The notes under the pieces: generated by a model | Told to the model about the DNA's origin: nothing | Databases searched by the model: none | The model's input: the letters and a program-made list of their open reading frames with translations, nothing else | Origin: Actinomyces sp. oral taxon 170 str. F0386 | GTDB lineage: Bacteria > Actinomycetota > Actinomycetes > Actinomycetales > Actinomycetaceae | Length of the DNA: 46,958 nt | Assembly: GCF_000195595.1 (NCBI RefSeq) | Contig: NZ_GL882540.1 | Span: forward strand, 90,048-137,005 | Direction: 5' to 3' | Made by a program: the position numbers and the translations under genes | Part shown: one piece after another, positions 9,301 through 17,859 of the stretch | Position numbering within the stretch: position 1 is the first letter of the stretch | Layout: every line of letters begins with the position of its first letter

Positions 9301-9304
9301 AACA

Positions 9305-9344
9305 ACGGACGGTGGCGCCCCACGCGGGGTACGCCACCGTCCGT
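9305..9344. terminator. bidirectional terminator hairpin between convergent genes
   Basis: A perfect 13-bp stem pairs 9305-9317 (ACGGACGGTGGCG) with 9332-9344, and CCCC/GGGG inside the loop can extend it. It lies five bases after the membrane-protein stop and 22 bases from the valS stop on the other strand, so it can serve both. Confidence 0.8.
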
Positions 9345-9366
9345 CAGAAGGCCGGCTGCCAGCGGC

Positions 9367-12198
9367 TCACTTCTTCCTGGCCGGCTTGGCCGGGGCCTCA
9401 CCGAGCTCGGCGGCGGTCACCGTCACCGGGGAGGCGCCGTCGGCCGACTCGGAGTCCGCCGTCTGGGCGGCCTGTTCCACGGTGAAGGGGCCGGTGACCT
9501 TGGCGGCCTCGGTCAGGTCCGCACGCACTGCCTCGATGGCCTCGGCGTACTCGGGCCGGTCGGCAGCAACGGCCAGCGCCACTGAGAGGATCGGCGTCTT
9601 CTGGCTCGTCTTGGCCTCCGACTTCACCTTGCGCAGCGCCGCTAGGGCGACTCCCGCGCGGGCCACTAGCTCGGCGTCGGCCCCGGCGGAGGCCTCCCGC
9701 AGACCACCGGACTGCGGCCAGGCGGCCCGGTGCACCGAGCCGGTGCGGTACCAGCTCCACACCTCCTCGGTCGCGAAGGGCAGGAAGGGGGCCAGCAGGC
9801 GCACGAAGGTGTCCACGGCGATCGCCAGCGTCGCCCGCGCCGAGCGGACGGCGGCGGCGTCGTGAGATCCGTCGAAGTCATTGGCCCGGTCCTTGACCAG
9901 CTCGATGTAGTCATCGCAGAAGGTCCAGAAGAAGGACTCGGTGACCTCCAGGGCCCGGGCGTGACCGAACTCCTCGAAGGCCGCCGTGGCGGCGTCGACG
10001 ACGTCGGCCAGCGCGGCCAGGACCGCGCGGTCGATCGGCTCGCTCACCACCGAGGCGTCCAGGCAGGGGGCGGGGGCCGCGGCCACGGTGGCCTCGTCGG
10101 CGTCCCAGGGGATCCCCATGGACAGGGCGAACTTGGAGGCGTTGAGGACCTTGATGGCCAGGCGGCGGCCGATCTTGATCTGCGTCTCCTCGAAGGCCGC
10201 GTCCAGGCCCAGGCGGGCCGAGCTCGCCCAGTAGCGCACGGCGTCGGAGCCGTACTGCTCCAGCAGTCCCATGGGGGTGACGACATTGCCCTTCGACTTG
10301 GACATCTTCTTGTGGTCGGAGTCCAGGATCCAGCCCGACAGGCCTGCGTTCCTCCACGGCAGGGCCGCGAACTCCAGATCCGCGCGCACCACCGAGGTGA
10401 ACAGCCAGGTGCGGATGATGTCCTGGCCCTGCGGACGCAGGTCCATCGGGTAGACCCGGCCGAAGAGGTCCTCATCGGTCAGCCAGCCCGAGGCCAGCTG
10501 GGGCGACAGGGAGGAGGTGGCCCAGGTGTCCATGATGTCGAGCTCGCCGACGAAGCCGCCGGGCCTACCGCGCTGGTCCTCGGTGTAGCCGGTCGGGGCG
10601 TCGGAGGAGGGGTCCACCGGCAGCTCGGACTCGTCCGGGGTCAGGATCGCGTCGTAGTCGACCTCGCCGTCGGCCCCGACCTTGTACCACAGCGGGAAGG
10701 GGACGCCGAAGAAGCGCTGGCGCGAGACCAGCCAGTCGTTGTTGAGGCCGCGCACCCAGTTCTCGTAGCGCACGCGCATGAAGTCGGGGTGGAACTCCAG
10801 CTGGCGGCCGCGCTCGAGCAGCTCGTCGCGCAGGTCGGCGCCGGAGGCCGGGTTCGTCCACTCCTTGCCGCCGTTGCGGATGTACCACTGGCGGGAGGTG
10901 ACGATCTCCAGGGGTTTGTCGCCCTTCTCGAAGAAGTTCGTCTGACGCACCGTCTTGATGGGCTCACCGTGCATCTCACCAGTCTGCGCCAGCCGGGCCA
11001 CGACGGCCTCACGGGCGGAGAATGCAGTCTTGCCGGCCATGGCCCCGTACGCCTCGCGGCCCGCCTCGGAGGTGATCCACTCGGGCGTCTCGGTCTCGAT
11101 GCGGCCGTCCTTGCGCAGGATGGCGCGCAGCGGCAGCTGCAGGTCGCGCCACCAGTCGATGTCCGTGGTGTCGCCGAAGGTGCAGCACATGGCGATACCG
11201 GCACCCTTGTCCTTCTCCGCGGCCGGGTGCGGCAGGACCGGCACCTCGACGCCAAAGACGGGGGAGGCCACCGTAGTGCCGAACAACGGCTGGTAGCGCT
11301 CGTCGTCGGGGTGGGCCACGAGGGCCACGCAGGCGGGCAGCAGCTCGGGGCGGGTGGTCTCGATGCACACGTCGACGCCGTTCTCCACCGGAGCGCCGGC
11401 GGCCTCGGCCCTGGCGGCGGCCTCCTCATCCGCGATGTGGAAGGCCAGGCGGTGGTAGAAGCCGGGGTACTCGCGCGACTCCAGCTCGGCCTGGGCCACC
11501 GCCGTCTGGAAGGTGACGTCCCACAGGCCCGGCGCCGCCGCCTGGTAGGCCTCCCCGCGCTCCAGGTTGCGCAGGAAGGCGGTCTGGGCCACCTTGCGGG
11601 CCCGCTCACCGATGGTCTGGTAGGTGTGCGACCAGTCCACGCTCAGGCCCAGGCGGCGCCACAGGGCCTCGAACTGCTTCTCGTCCTCGACCGTGAGCCG
11701 CTCGCACAGCTCGACGAAGTTGCGACGCGAGACCGGCACCTGGTCGCGGGCTTTGATCGACTTGCCCTCGCCGCCGGCGTGCGGCGGGGTGAAGTCCGGG
11801 TCGTAGGGCAGGGAGGGGTCGCAGCGCACCCCGAAGTAGTTCTGGACGCGGCGCTCGGTGGGCAGGCCGTTGTCGTCCCAGCCCATGGGGTAGAACACCG
11901 CTTTGCCGCGCATACGCTGGAAGCGGGCCACCGTGTCGGTGTGGGTGTAGGAGAAGACGTGTCCCACGTGCAGGGAGCCGGAGACCGTCGGCGGCGGGGT
12001 GTCGATGGAGAAGACCTCCGCGCGCTCGGCGCTGCGGTCGAAGGCGTAGGTTCCCTCGGACTCCCAGCGCTCGCCCCAGGTGGTCTCCAGGCCGTCGGTC
12101 GACACCTTGGCCGGCACTCGCGGGCTGTGAGGCTCGGAGGGCAGCAGACGGCTGGACGATGACGGGGCAGCGGTGTGGCTCGGGGAGGTCTCAGACAT
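9367..12198 (-). CDS. valS: valyl-tRNA synthetase, archaeal/rickettsial type
   Basis: This class I synthetase charges tRNA-Val. It has 943 residues. The HIGH motif appears as HVGH (77-80) in PPTVSGSLHVGHVF, and KMSKS is at 631-635 followed by KGN. The catalytic fold also carries GWDDNGLPTER, whereas the common bacterial form (for example E. coli) has GTDHAGIATQ at that site; this places the protein with the archaeal/rickettsial ValRS type. The CP1 editing domain lies between these motifs, and the C-terminus is an anticodon-binding helical domain ending in a Lys-rich tail. The first 35 residues are a Ser/Pro-rich extension. It is divergent from the ARC gene. An 810-residue plus-strand frame over it is a shadow. 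Confidence 0.95.
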   Translation of the reverse strand: MSETSPSHTAAPSSSSRLLPSEPHSPRVPAKVSTDGLETTWGERWESEGTYAFDRSAERAEVFSIDTPPPTVSGSLHVGHVFSYTHTDTVARFQRMRGKAVFYPMGWDDNGLPTERRVQNYFGVRCDPSLPYDPDFTPPHAGGEGKSIKARDQVPVSRRNFVELCERLTVEDEKQFEALWRRLGLSVDWSHTYQTIGERARKVAQTAFLRNLERGEAYQAAAPGLWDVTFQTAVAQAELESREYPGFYHRLAFHIADEEAAARAEAAGAPVENGVDVCIETTRPELLPACVALVAHPDDERYQPLFGTTVASPVFGVEVPVLPHPAAEKDKGAGIAMCCTFGDTTDIDWWRDLQLPLRAILRKDGRIETETPEWITSEAGREAYGAMAGKTAFSAREAVVARLAQTGEMHGEPIKTVRQTNFFEKGDKPLEIVTSRQWYIRNGGKEWTNPASGADLRDELLERGRQLEFHPDFMRVRYENWVRGLNNDWLVSRQRFFGVPFPLWYKVGADGEVDYDAILTPDESELPVDPSSDAPTGYTEDQRGRPGGFVGELDIMDTWATSSLSPQLASGWLTDEDLFGRVYPMDLRPQGQDIIRTWLFTSVVRADLEFAALPWRNAGLSGWILDSDHKKMSKSKGNVVTPMGLLEQYGSDAVRYWASSARLGLDAAFEETQIKIGRRLAIKVLNASKFALSMGIPWDADEATVAAAPAPCLDASVVSEPIDRAVLAALADVVDAATAAFEEFGHARALEVTESFFWTFCDDYIELVKDRANDFDGSHDAAAVRSARATLAIAVDTFVRLLAPFLPFATEEVWSWYRTGSVHRAAWPQSGGLREASAGADAELVARAGVALAALRKVKSEAKTSQKTPILSVALAVAADRPEYAEAIEAVRADLTEAAKVTGPFTVEQAAQTADSESADGASPVTVTAAELGEAPAKPARKK

Positions 12199-12314
12199 GA
12201 GGCCGATTCTGTCACGGTGCGGCCGCAGGCCTCGACATGGCCCGGTGTGAGGTCGGCAGGCCTCGGAGGCACTCGGTCGCCCCCAAAGCGTCCATCCGGG
12301 TTACGAAACGCGCA

Positions 12315-12335
12315 TAGATTGGTACGCTTGTACCA
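12315..12335 (+). promoter_or_regulatory. candidate -10 and inverted repeat in the valS/ARC divergent region
   Basis: TAGATT at 12315-12320 could be a -10 element. It overlaps an inverted repeat TGGTAC-GCTT-GTACCA (12320-12335). No convincing -35 is visible. A regulator of the pupylation operon could bind here, but this is inference from symmetry and position only. Confidence 0.3.
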
Positions 12336-12388
12336 GTTGAGTCGAGGAGGACCAGGACTGCGTACCGGCGGTGGCCGCCGCACTGTAC

Positions 12389-12404
12389 CCGCGCACGTGC
12401 GCGG
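12389..12404. repeat. perfect 16-bp palindrome in the ARC leader
   Basis: CCGCGCACGTGCGCGG is a perfect palindrome, about 90 bases before the ARC start and downstream of the candidate promoter. It may be an operator or an RNA hairpin. Confidence 0.4.
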
Positions 12405-12439
12405 TGCCCGGATCCGACTCGGCCGCCCACTTCGATTAT

Positions 12440-12464
12440 GCCGGTCGAGTCTCGCCCGACCGGC
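12440..12464 (+). promoter_or_regulatory. stem-loop just upstream of the ARC ribosome-binding site
   Basis: GCCGGTCG (12440-12447) pairs perfectly with 12457-12464 around a 9-base loop. It sits 15 bases before the AAGGAGGA ribosome-binding site of ARC, so it may affect translation or transcription of the pupylation operon. No known riboswitch is recognised. Confidence 0.35.
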
Positions 12465-12492
12465 ACCAGGCCGGAATCAAGGAGGACGCCGT

Positions 12493-14097
12493 ATGGATCA
12501 GGGGACGGTTGGGCGTAGCGAGTCGTCAGGGCCGGCGACATCGTCGGACGTGACCGACCGCCTGCGCGAGCTCAGTGAGCGCGCCGGCGTTCTCAGCCGC
12601 AAGAACACCCACCTGGCCAACGCCCTGAGGGCGGCGCGCCAGGAGCTGGCGGCTTTGCACGAGGACGTCAAGGCCCTTCAGCTCCCGCCCCTGGCGCACG
12701 CCACGGTCCTGGCCGTGGATGCCACCGCACGCACCGCCGATGTCTCCATCGCCGGGAGGCGCCACCGGGTGGGCGTGGGGCCCGCCGTCGTGTCCTCCTC
12801 CCTGCACCCGGGCGACGACGTCGTCCTCAACGAGCACCTCGTCATCACCGCCATCTGCCCCTCGCCGCGCTTCGGAGAGGTCGTCACCGTCAAGGAGACC
12901 TACGACGACGGCACCGTCCTGGTCCTGGCCCGCCACGACGAGGAGCAGGTCCTCAGCCTCTCGGCGACCCTGACCGACCACCGCCCTCGGGTCGGCGACG
13001 CCCTCGTGGCCGACCTGGCCGTGCGCATGGCGCTTCGTCCCGTGGTGCGCTCCGAGGTCGAGGAGCTCGTCCTGGAGGAGGTGCCCGACATCGGGTACGG
13101 CGACATCGGGGGACTGGGCGAGCAGATCGAGCTCATCTGTGACGCCGTCGAGCTGCCCTTCCTGCACCCCGACCTCTACCGCGAGCACCGGCTCACCCCG
13201 CCGCGCGGGGTGCTGCTCTACGGCCCGCCCGGCTGCGGCAAGACCCTCATCGCCAAGGCCGTCGCCGCCTCCCTGGGTGCCGGAGGGCGCGGCGAGGCCT
13301 ACTTCCTCAACATCAAGGGGCCCCAGCTGCTGGACAAGTACGTGGGGGAGACCGAGCGGCGTATTCGCGTCATCTTCGCCCGCGCCCGGGAGAAGGCCGC
13401 CACCGGGGTGCCCGTCGTCGTCTTCTTCGACGAGATGGACTCCCTGTTCCGCACCCGCGGATCGGGGCGGTCCTCGGACGTGGAGACCACTGTGGTCCCG
13501 CAGATGCTCGCCGAGATCGACGGCGTCGACGAGCTCGACAACGTCGTGGTCATCGGCGCCACCAACCGCGAGGACATGATCGACCCGGCGATCCTGCGAC
13601 CGGGTCGCCTGGACGTCAAGATCCGTATCGGCAGGCCGGACCGGGACGGCGCCGCCGAGATCCTGGCGACCTACCTGACGCCCGACCTCCCGATCAGCGA
13701 GGAGCTCCTGGCCGCCCACGGCGGCGCGCAGGGAGCGGCGGACGCTCTCATCGGCCAGGTGGTCGAGACCCTCTACACCCGCCGCCGCGCCACCGAGATG
13801 GTCGAGCTCACCCGCTCCGACGGGCAGGTCGAGATCCTCCACGTCGCCGACCTCGTCAGCGGCGCCATGCTCGCCAACATCGTCGACCGGGCCAAGAAGG
13901 CGGCCGTCAAGGACCTGGTCACCAGTGGGAGGCGCGGTCTGACCAGTGAGCACCTGCACCGCGCCGTCATCGAGGAGATCATGGAGAACGAGGGCCTGCC
14001 CGCCACCGTCCACCCCGACGACTGGGCCCGCGTCAGCGGGCGGCGCGGCGCACCGGTGACCTCCATGACCGTGCTCCAGCGCCCCCGGGAGGAGTGA
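12493..14097 (+). CDS. arc: ARC, pupylation-associated AAA+ ATPase (Mpa homologue)
   Basis: This is a ring-forming unfoldase for pupylated proteins, 534 residues. In order it has an N-terminal coiled coil (about 18-64), tandem OB folds (about 65-190), and an AAA module with Walker A GPPGCGKT (244-251) and Walker B VFFDE (Asp313, Glu314), then a helical C-terminus. In proteasome-bearing actinobacteria the protein ends with a short GQYL-type motif that docks on the 20S core. Here it ends LQRPREE, so that motif is missing, which agrees with the absence of proteasome genes in this operon. The start is ATG 12493 with AAGGAGGA upstream; upstream frames extend into the leader. Dop follows directly, and the leader holds several palindromes. 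Confidence 0.93.
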   Translation: MDQGTVGRSESSGPATSSDVTDRLRELSERAGVLSRKNTHLANALRAARQELAALHEDVKALQLPPLAHATVLAVDATARTADVSIAGRRHRVGVGPAVVSSSLHPGDDVVLNEHLVITAICPSPRFGEVVTVKETYDDGTVLVLARHDEEQVLSLSATLTDHRPRVGDALVADLAVRMALRPVVRSEVEELVLEEVPDIGYGDIGGLGEQIELICDAVELPFLHPDLYREHRLTPPRGVLLYGPPGCGKTLIAKAVAASLGAGGRGEAYFLNIKGPQLLDKYVGETERRIRVIFARAREKAATGVPVVVFFDEMDSLFRTRGSGRSSDVETTVVPQMLAEIDGVDELDNVVVIGATNREDMIDPAILRPGRLDVKIRIGRPDRDGAAEILATYLTPDLPISEELLAAHGGAQGAADALIGQVVETLYTRRRATEMVELTRSDGQVEILHVADLVSGAMLANIVDRAKKAAVKDLVTSGRRGLTSEHLHRAVIEEIMENEGLPATVHPDDWARVSGRRGAPVTSMTVLQRPREE

Positions 14098-14102
14098 GGA
14101 CG

Positions 14103-15851
14103 GTGGCATCGACGAGCGCCCAGCGGACCCCCGGCCGCGAGATGACGGTCATGGGGATGGAGACCGAGTACGGCATCCTCGGTGCTGAGCCCGAGGACGT
14201 CGTGGCGGCCTGCCTGGAGACCGAGAGCGAGCAGGGGCGCTGCCCGGGCGTGCGCTGGGACTACTCGGGGGAGTACCCCCTGCGCGACGCCCGCGGCTTC
14301 GAGGTGGACCGCTCAGCGGTCGACCCATCCATGCTCACCGACATCCCTGGAGCCGCGTCCGCCGAGGGACCCGTCCCCGGGCGCCTACGCACCACCGTCG
14401 TCGCGCGGCTGACCGCCCAGGAGGAGGCCTGGCAGCGCGGCACCGCCACCTGCCTGTCCAGCGGTGGACGCCTCTACGTGGACCACGGCCACCCCGAGTA
14501 CGCCACCCCCGAGTGCACCGGGCCCGCCCAGGCCACCCTGGCCGACCGGGCCGGGGACCTCCTGGTGGCCCGGGGAGCTGAGCTGCTGCGCCGTCGTGGG
14601 GTGGCGGCCCGCCTGTTCAAGAACAACGTCGACGGCAAAGGCGCCACCTACGGCACCCACGAGAACTACCTCGTGCCCCGCGCGATCGACTTCGACGACC
14701 TCGTTCAAGCCCTCGTGCCGCTGCTCGTCGTCCGCCCGCTCCTGGTGGGCTCCGGCCGGGTCGGCATTGGGGCCGTGGCCCGGGGTGCTGACTTCCAGAT
14801 CAGTCAGAGGGCCGACTACCTGGAGAAGGTTGTGGGCCTGGGAACCACGGTGGACCGCCCCCTGGTCAACACCCGCGACGAGCCCCACGCCGACCCCGAG
14901 CGTTGGCGGCGCCTCCACCTGGTGCCCGGGGACGCCAATTGCTTCGACACGATGACCTGGCTCAAGCTCGGCATGACCTCCCTGGTACTCCAGGTCCTGG
15001 CCGACGGCGTCCCCGCCTCCTGGCGCCACCTGCGCCTGGCCGACCCCGTGACCCAGGCCCGGGAGGTCTCCCGCGACACCCGCCTTCGCGGCGCGCTCGA
15101 GCTCGCCGACGGTCGGCGCCTGAGTGCCCTGGAGATCCTGGAGCAGTACCTCGAGACGGTGCGCGGCCACCTGGGGGACCAGGGACGCGCGGCGCCGGCG
15201 CCGGTGGGCGACCCCCTGCGCCCGGACCTGTCGGCGCTGGCCGACGGCGCAGACACCGACGGAGCCGAGACCGGCGCGATCCTCGCTTTCTGGCAGGCCT
15301 CGCTGCGCGAGCTCCAGGCCCTGCGCGACGGTGGGAACGAGTCGGACGCCGCCGGCCACCTGGAGTGGGTCGCCAAGAAGCAGCTCCTGGACGCCACCGC
15401 ACGCCGCCACCCCGGTGCGCGCGGGCGCGATGTCCTCCATGCCGTCGACCTGGCCTGGTCCGAGCTGTCCCCGGCCGGGCGAGGTCTGGCCGAGCGGGTG
15501 CCCGCCGGCGTCGACGCCTGCGGTGGGCTCGACGAGCAGATGGGGGAGGTGTCCCTTGCCGAGCCGCCCGCCACCACCCGGGCCTGGCTGCGCGGTAGGC
15601 TCGTGAACGCCTATCCCGGACAGGTGGTCGCCGCCGGCTGGCACTCCATGGTCCTGGAGACCGGTGAGAAGGACCAGCGCCGTCTGCCCCTGACCGACCC
15701 GTTGTCCTTCACCCGTGCCACCGCGTCACCGGCCGTCGAGGGCGCCGCCGACGTCGTCGAGGTCCTCACGCGCCTGACGGGCGAGCGCCTGGACCGCCTA
15801 GCGCCGACCACCGAAGCCGTGACCGTACCCGCCACCCCGTCAGGAGAATAG
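14103..15851 (+). CDS. dop: Dop, Pup deamidase/depupylase
   Basis: Dop converts the C-terminal Gln of Pup to Glu and removes Pup from substrates. It has 582 residues and belongs to the glutamine-synthetase-like carboxylate-amine ligase fold. METEYG near residue 20 binds nucleotide and metal, and GGRLYVDHGHPEYATPEC carries the conserved acidic site. The segment PLRDARGFEVD...DPSMLTDIPG corresponds to the Dop-specific loop and separates it from PafA. GTG 14103 is preferred because GGGAGG lies at a suitable distance; GTG 14094, in a GTGA overlap with ARC, is possible but has no room for a ribosome-binding site. Its order before Pup and PafA is typical. An alanine- and arginine-rich region at about 350-420 is longer than usual. 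Confidence 0.92.
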   Translation: MASTSAQRTPGREMTVMGMETEYGILGAEPEDVVAACLETESEQGRCPGVRWDYSGEYPLRDARGFEVDRSAVDPSMLTDIPGAASAEGPVPGRLRTTVVARLTAQEEAWQRGTATCLSSGGRLYVDHGHPEYATPECTGPAQATLADRAGDLLVARGAELLRRRGVAARLFKNNVDGKGATYGTHENYLVPRAIDFDDLVQALVPLLVVRPLLVGSGRVGIGAVARGADFQISQRADYLEKVVGLGTTVDRPLVNTRDEPHADPERWRRLHLVPGDANCFDTMTWLKLGMTSLVLQVLADGVPASWRHLRLADPVTQAREVSRDTRLRGALELADGRRLSALEILEQYLETVRGHLGDQGRAAPAPVGDPLRPDLSALADGADTDGAETGAILAFWQASLRELQALRDGGNESDAAGHLEWVAKKQLLDATARRHPGARGRDVLHAVDLAWSELSPAGRGLAERVPAGVDACGGLDEQMGEVSLAEPPATTRAWLRGRLVNAYPGQVVAAGWHSMVLETGEKDQRRLPLTDPLSFTRATASPAVEGAADVVEVLTRLTGERLDRLAPTTEAVTVPATPSGE

Positions 15852-15853
15852 AC

Positions 15854-16042
15854 ATGAGTGAGTTCGCCCAGCCGTCCCGCAGCCGTCAGGACGACCCCGC
15901 CCCCGACGACGATCCGGGGCCGGCCCCCGCCGGACCTGCCCGGGGCCAGGGCCTGGAGTCGGTCCTGGACATGATCGACGACGTCCTGGCCGTCGACGCC
16001 CAGGAGTTCGTGCGCGGCTTCGTCCAGAAGGGCGGCCAGTGA
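15854..16042 (+). CDS. pup: prokaryotic ubiquitin-like protein Pup
   Basis: Pup is the small disordered protein tag joined to lysines of target proteins. It has 62 residues, close to the usual 64. The N-terminal half is acidic, Pro/Ala-rich and disordered; the C-terminal half (LESVLDMIDDVLAVDAQEF) should form the helix that binds the ARC coiled coil. It ends in GGQ, so Dop must deamidate Gln to Glu before PafA can ligate it. A good AGGAG lies 9 bases upstream inside the end of dop. It overlaps pafA by GTGA. In many actinobacteria prcB and prcA lie between pup and pafA; here there is no space for them. Confidence 0.95.
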   Translation: MSEFAQPSRSRQDDPAPDDDPGPAPAGPARGQGLESVLDMIDDVLAVDAQEFVRGFVQKGGQ

Positions 16043-17595
16043 GCGCCAGCGGTCCGGGCCCGCGCGTCACCGGCCTGGAGACCGAGTTCGGCGTCTTGTG
16101 CGCCCCCGCCGGGCCGCAGGCAGCCGCAAAGGGGGACCTGCCAGACGTGGAGCGGGCGGCGACGCTCATCTTCCGTCACCGACCCGCCGGATACCGCAGC
16201 ACCAACCTGTTCCTGCCCAACGGTGGGCGCCTCTACCTCGACATCGGTGACCACCCCGAGTACGCCACCGCCGAGTGCGTGCGTGTGCGCGACCTCATCG
16301 CCCAGGACCAGGCCGGGCGCGCGATCCTGGCCGCCATGGCGCAGCGCGCCGCCGCGAGCCTCGCTCAACGGGGAACCCCGGCCCGGCTCCACCTCCTGGC
16401 CAATAACACCGACTCGGCCGGTCACACCTACGGCTGCCACGAGAGCTACTCCGTGCCCCGCCACCTGCTCGATGACGCGCCCGGGGCCCAGGGCGTCGAC
16501 GGCGGGAGCGGTGAGGCCGTCATGGCGGTGCTCACCTCCTTCCTGGCCACCCGCCCCGTCCTGGTCGGCTCCGGGCGCCCTCTGGGGGCAGGTGCCGCCA
16601 ACGGGAACATGGACGGCCCGGGCGCGGGGGACGAAGAGGCGGCCTGGGGCCTGTCTCCGCGCGCCCCGCACCTGAAGGCCCTGACCTCCGCCGACACGAC
16701 CGGGCAGCGAGCACTGGTCAACACCCGCGACGAGCCCCACGCCGATGCCGCCCGCCTGCGCCGCCTGCACGTCACCTGCGCCGACACCACCATGGCTGAG
16801 CCGACGACGGGACTGCGCAGCGCCGTGACCCTCCTGCTCCTGGACGCGCTCCAGGCCGGCTGGGACTTCACCGACCTCTCCCTGGCCGACCCTTTGGCCA
16901 CGCTGTCCGCACTGGGGGAGAGCCCCTGGGGAGACGTCCCGGCCGCCACCATCGACGGCCGTCGCCTGACCGCCGTCGACGTCCAGGAGGCCTTCCTGGA
17001 ACGGCTCACCTCCTACCTGGACGACGCCGGTGTGCCCGACTTCCTCCGCGGCGCCGAGCACCTGCTGGAGGACCTGGCGCCCCGCGTCATCTCCGCGCTG
17101 CGCCACCACGACGCCGGTTCCATCGACACCGAGATCGACTGGGCGATTAAGCGCCACCTCATGCGCGCCCAGCGCGAGCGCCACCCCCGGCTGTCCGGCG
17201 AGGCGCTGGAGGCCCTGCGCTCGCGGGTGGATCTGGCCTACCACGACCTCAACGCCGAGACCGGACTCGCCCCGCGCCTGACCGCGCAAGGGGCCATGGC
17301 GCGCCTGTGCGAACCGGAGGAGATCGAGCGCGCTCACCACGCGCCCCCGATGACGCGCGCCGCCCTGCGCGGAGCCTTCGTGGCGGCCTGCCTGGAGGTG
17401 GGCGCCGACTTCTCGGTGACCTGGGAGAGCCTGCGCCTGGACTCGCCGCCCACCGCACCGGTCGACCTGTCCGACCCCCTGGCGACGGTTCATGAGGCCG
17501 CCGAGGCCCTGACCGAGCGGGTCAAGCACCTGCACCCCGAGGAGATGCACCGCATCGACCTCGTGGGACGCGGAGGCCTGGGAGCCCCGGGCTGA
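16039..17595 (+). CDS. pafA: PafA, Pup-protein ligase
   Basis: PafA uses ATP to phosphorylate the C-terminal Glu of Pup and attaches it to target lysines. It has 518 residues, longer than the roughly 450-480 usual for the family. GLETEFG (12-18) and GGRLYLDIGDHPEYATAEC with Asp68 at the expected catalytic position are visible; NTRDEPHAD is the shared C-terminal part of the active site. The extra length lies mainly in a Gly/Ala-rich insertion around 184-213. The GTG start overlaps the pup stop (GTGA). It is the last gene of the pupylation operon; a weak hairpin follows. Confidence in the family is high. Confidence 0.94.
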   Translation: MSASGPGPRVTGLETEFGVLCAPAGPQAAAKGDLPDVERAATLIFRHRPAGYRSTNLFLPNGGRLYLDIGDHPEYATAECVRVRDLIAQDQAGRAILAAMAQRAAASLAQRGTPARLHLLANNTDSAGHTYGCHESYSVPRHLLDDAPGAQGVDGGSGEAVMAVLTSFLATRPVLVGSGRPLGAGAANGNMDGPGAGDEEAAWGLSPRAPHLKALTSADTTGQRALVNTRDEPHADAARLRRLHVTCADTTMAEPTTGLRSAVTLLLLDALQAGWDFTDLSLADPLATLSALGESPWGDVPAATIDGRRLTAVDVQEAFLERLTSYLDDAGVPDFLRGAEHLLEDLAPRVISALRHHDAGSIDTEIDWAIKRHLMRAQRERHPRLSGEALEALRSRVDLAYHDLNAETGLAPRLTAQGAMARLCEPEEIERAHHAPPMTRAALRGAFVAACLEVGADFSVTWESLRLDSPPTAPVDLSDPLATVHEAAEALTERVKHLHPEEMHRIDLVGRGGLGAPG

Positions 17596-17650
17596 GTCTC
17601 CTCCGGGCCTCGCCCTCGGCATCCTTCGGCGTCAGCTCATCACCCGGTTT

Positions 17651-17666
17651 TCCGTTTTTCAACGGA
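17651..17666 (+). terminator. weak hairpin after pafA
   Basis: TCCGTT and AACGGA pair around a 4-base loop (TTTC), 56 bases after the pafA stop. The stem is only 6 bp and no T run follows, so this is at best a weak terminator. Confidence 0.3.
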
Positions 17667-17708
17667 TAGTTCCCATAGCCTTGCTGCTGTTCCGTGCCTG
17701 TTCGGCCC

Positions 17709-17737
17709 TTGCGGGAAGCTCCGAGAAGGAGTAGAAA
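17709..17737 (+). promoter_or_regulatory. candidate promoter of the first ECF operon
   Basis: TTGCGG (17709-17714) and TAGAAA (17732-17737) are separated by 17 bases. The iron box at 17739-17757 begins immediately after the -10, where a bound repressor would block the polymerase. The match to sigma-70-type consensus is moderate (4 of 6 at each element). Confidence 0.45.
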
Positions 17738-17738
17738 C

Positions 17739-17757
17739 TTAGGTATGCCTCACCAAA
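17739..17757 (+). promoter_or_regulatory. DtxR/IdeR-type iron box 1
   Basis: TTAGGTATGCCTCACCAAA matches 15 of 19 positions of the DtxR/IdeR consensus TWAGGTTAGSCTWACCTWA (consensus from memory). It lies 248 bases before the first ECF gene, next to a candidate -10. The 18-base segment that starts at 17743 is shared, with two differences, with the second box region at 21410-21427, which argues for a common iron-dependent repressor. Confidence 0.7.
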
Positions 17758-17859
17758 GAAGATGAGGTGAGGGGAGGGTCTTGGAGTCATCGTCCTGGCT
17801 GGCGGCTTGTTCTCCGTGTCGGTTGCGTGATCGGGTCGAGAAGGTTCTCAGTATAAGTC

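Noticed and set aside
9730-12162. 810-codon plus-strand open frame opposite valS
   Set aside because: valS has all expected motifs on the minus strand. The opposite frame has low-complexity Gly/Val/Arg/Asp composition and no domain; it is a GC-rich shadow.
12526-14109. 527-codon minus-strand open frame opposite ARC
   Set aside because: ARC is certain in the plus frame, and the minus frame is a repetitive shadow.
16030-16050. hidden prcB/prcA between pup and pafA
   Set aside because: The two genes overlap by four bases, so no further gene can fit.
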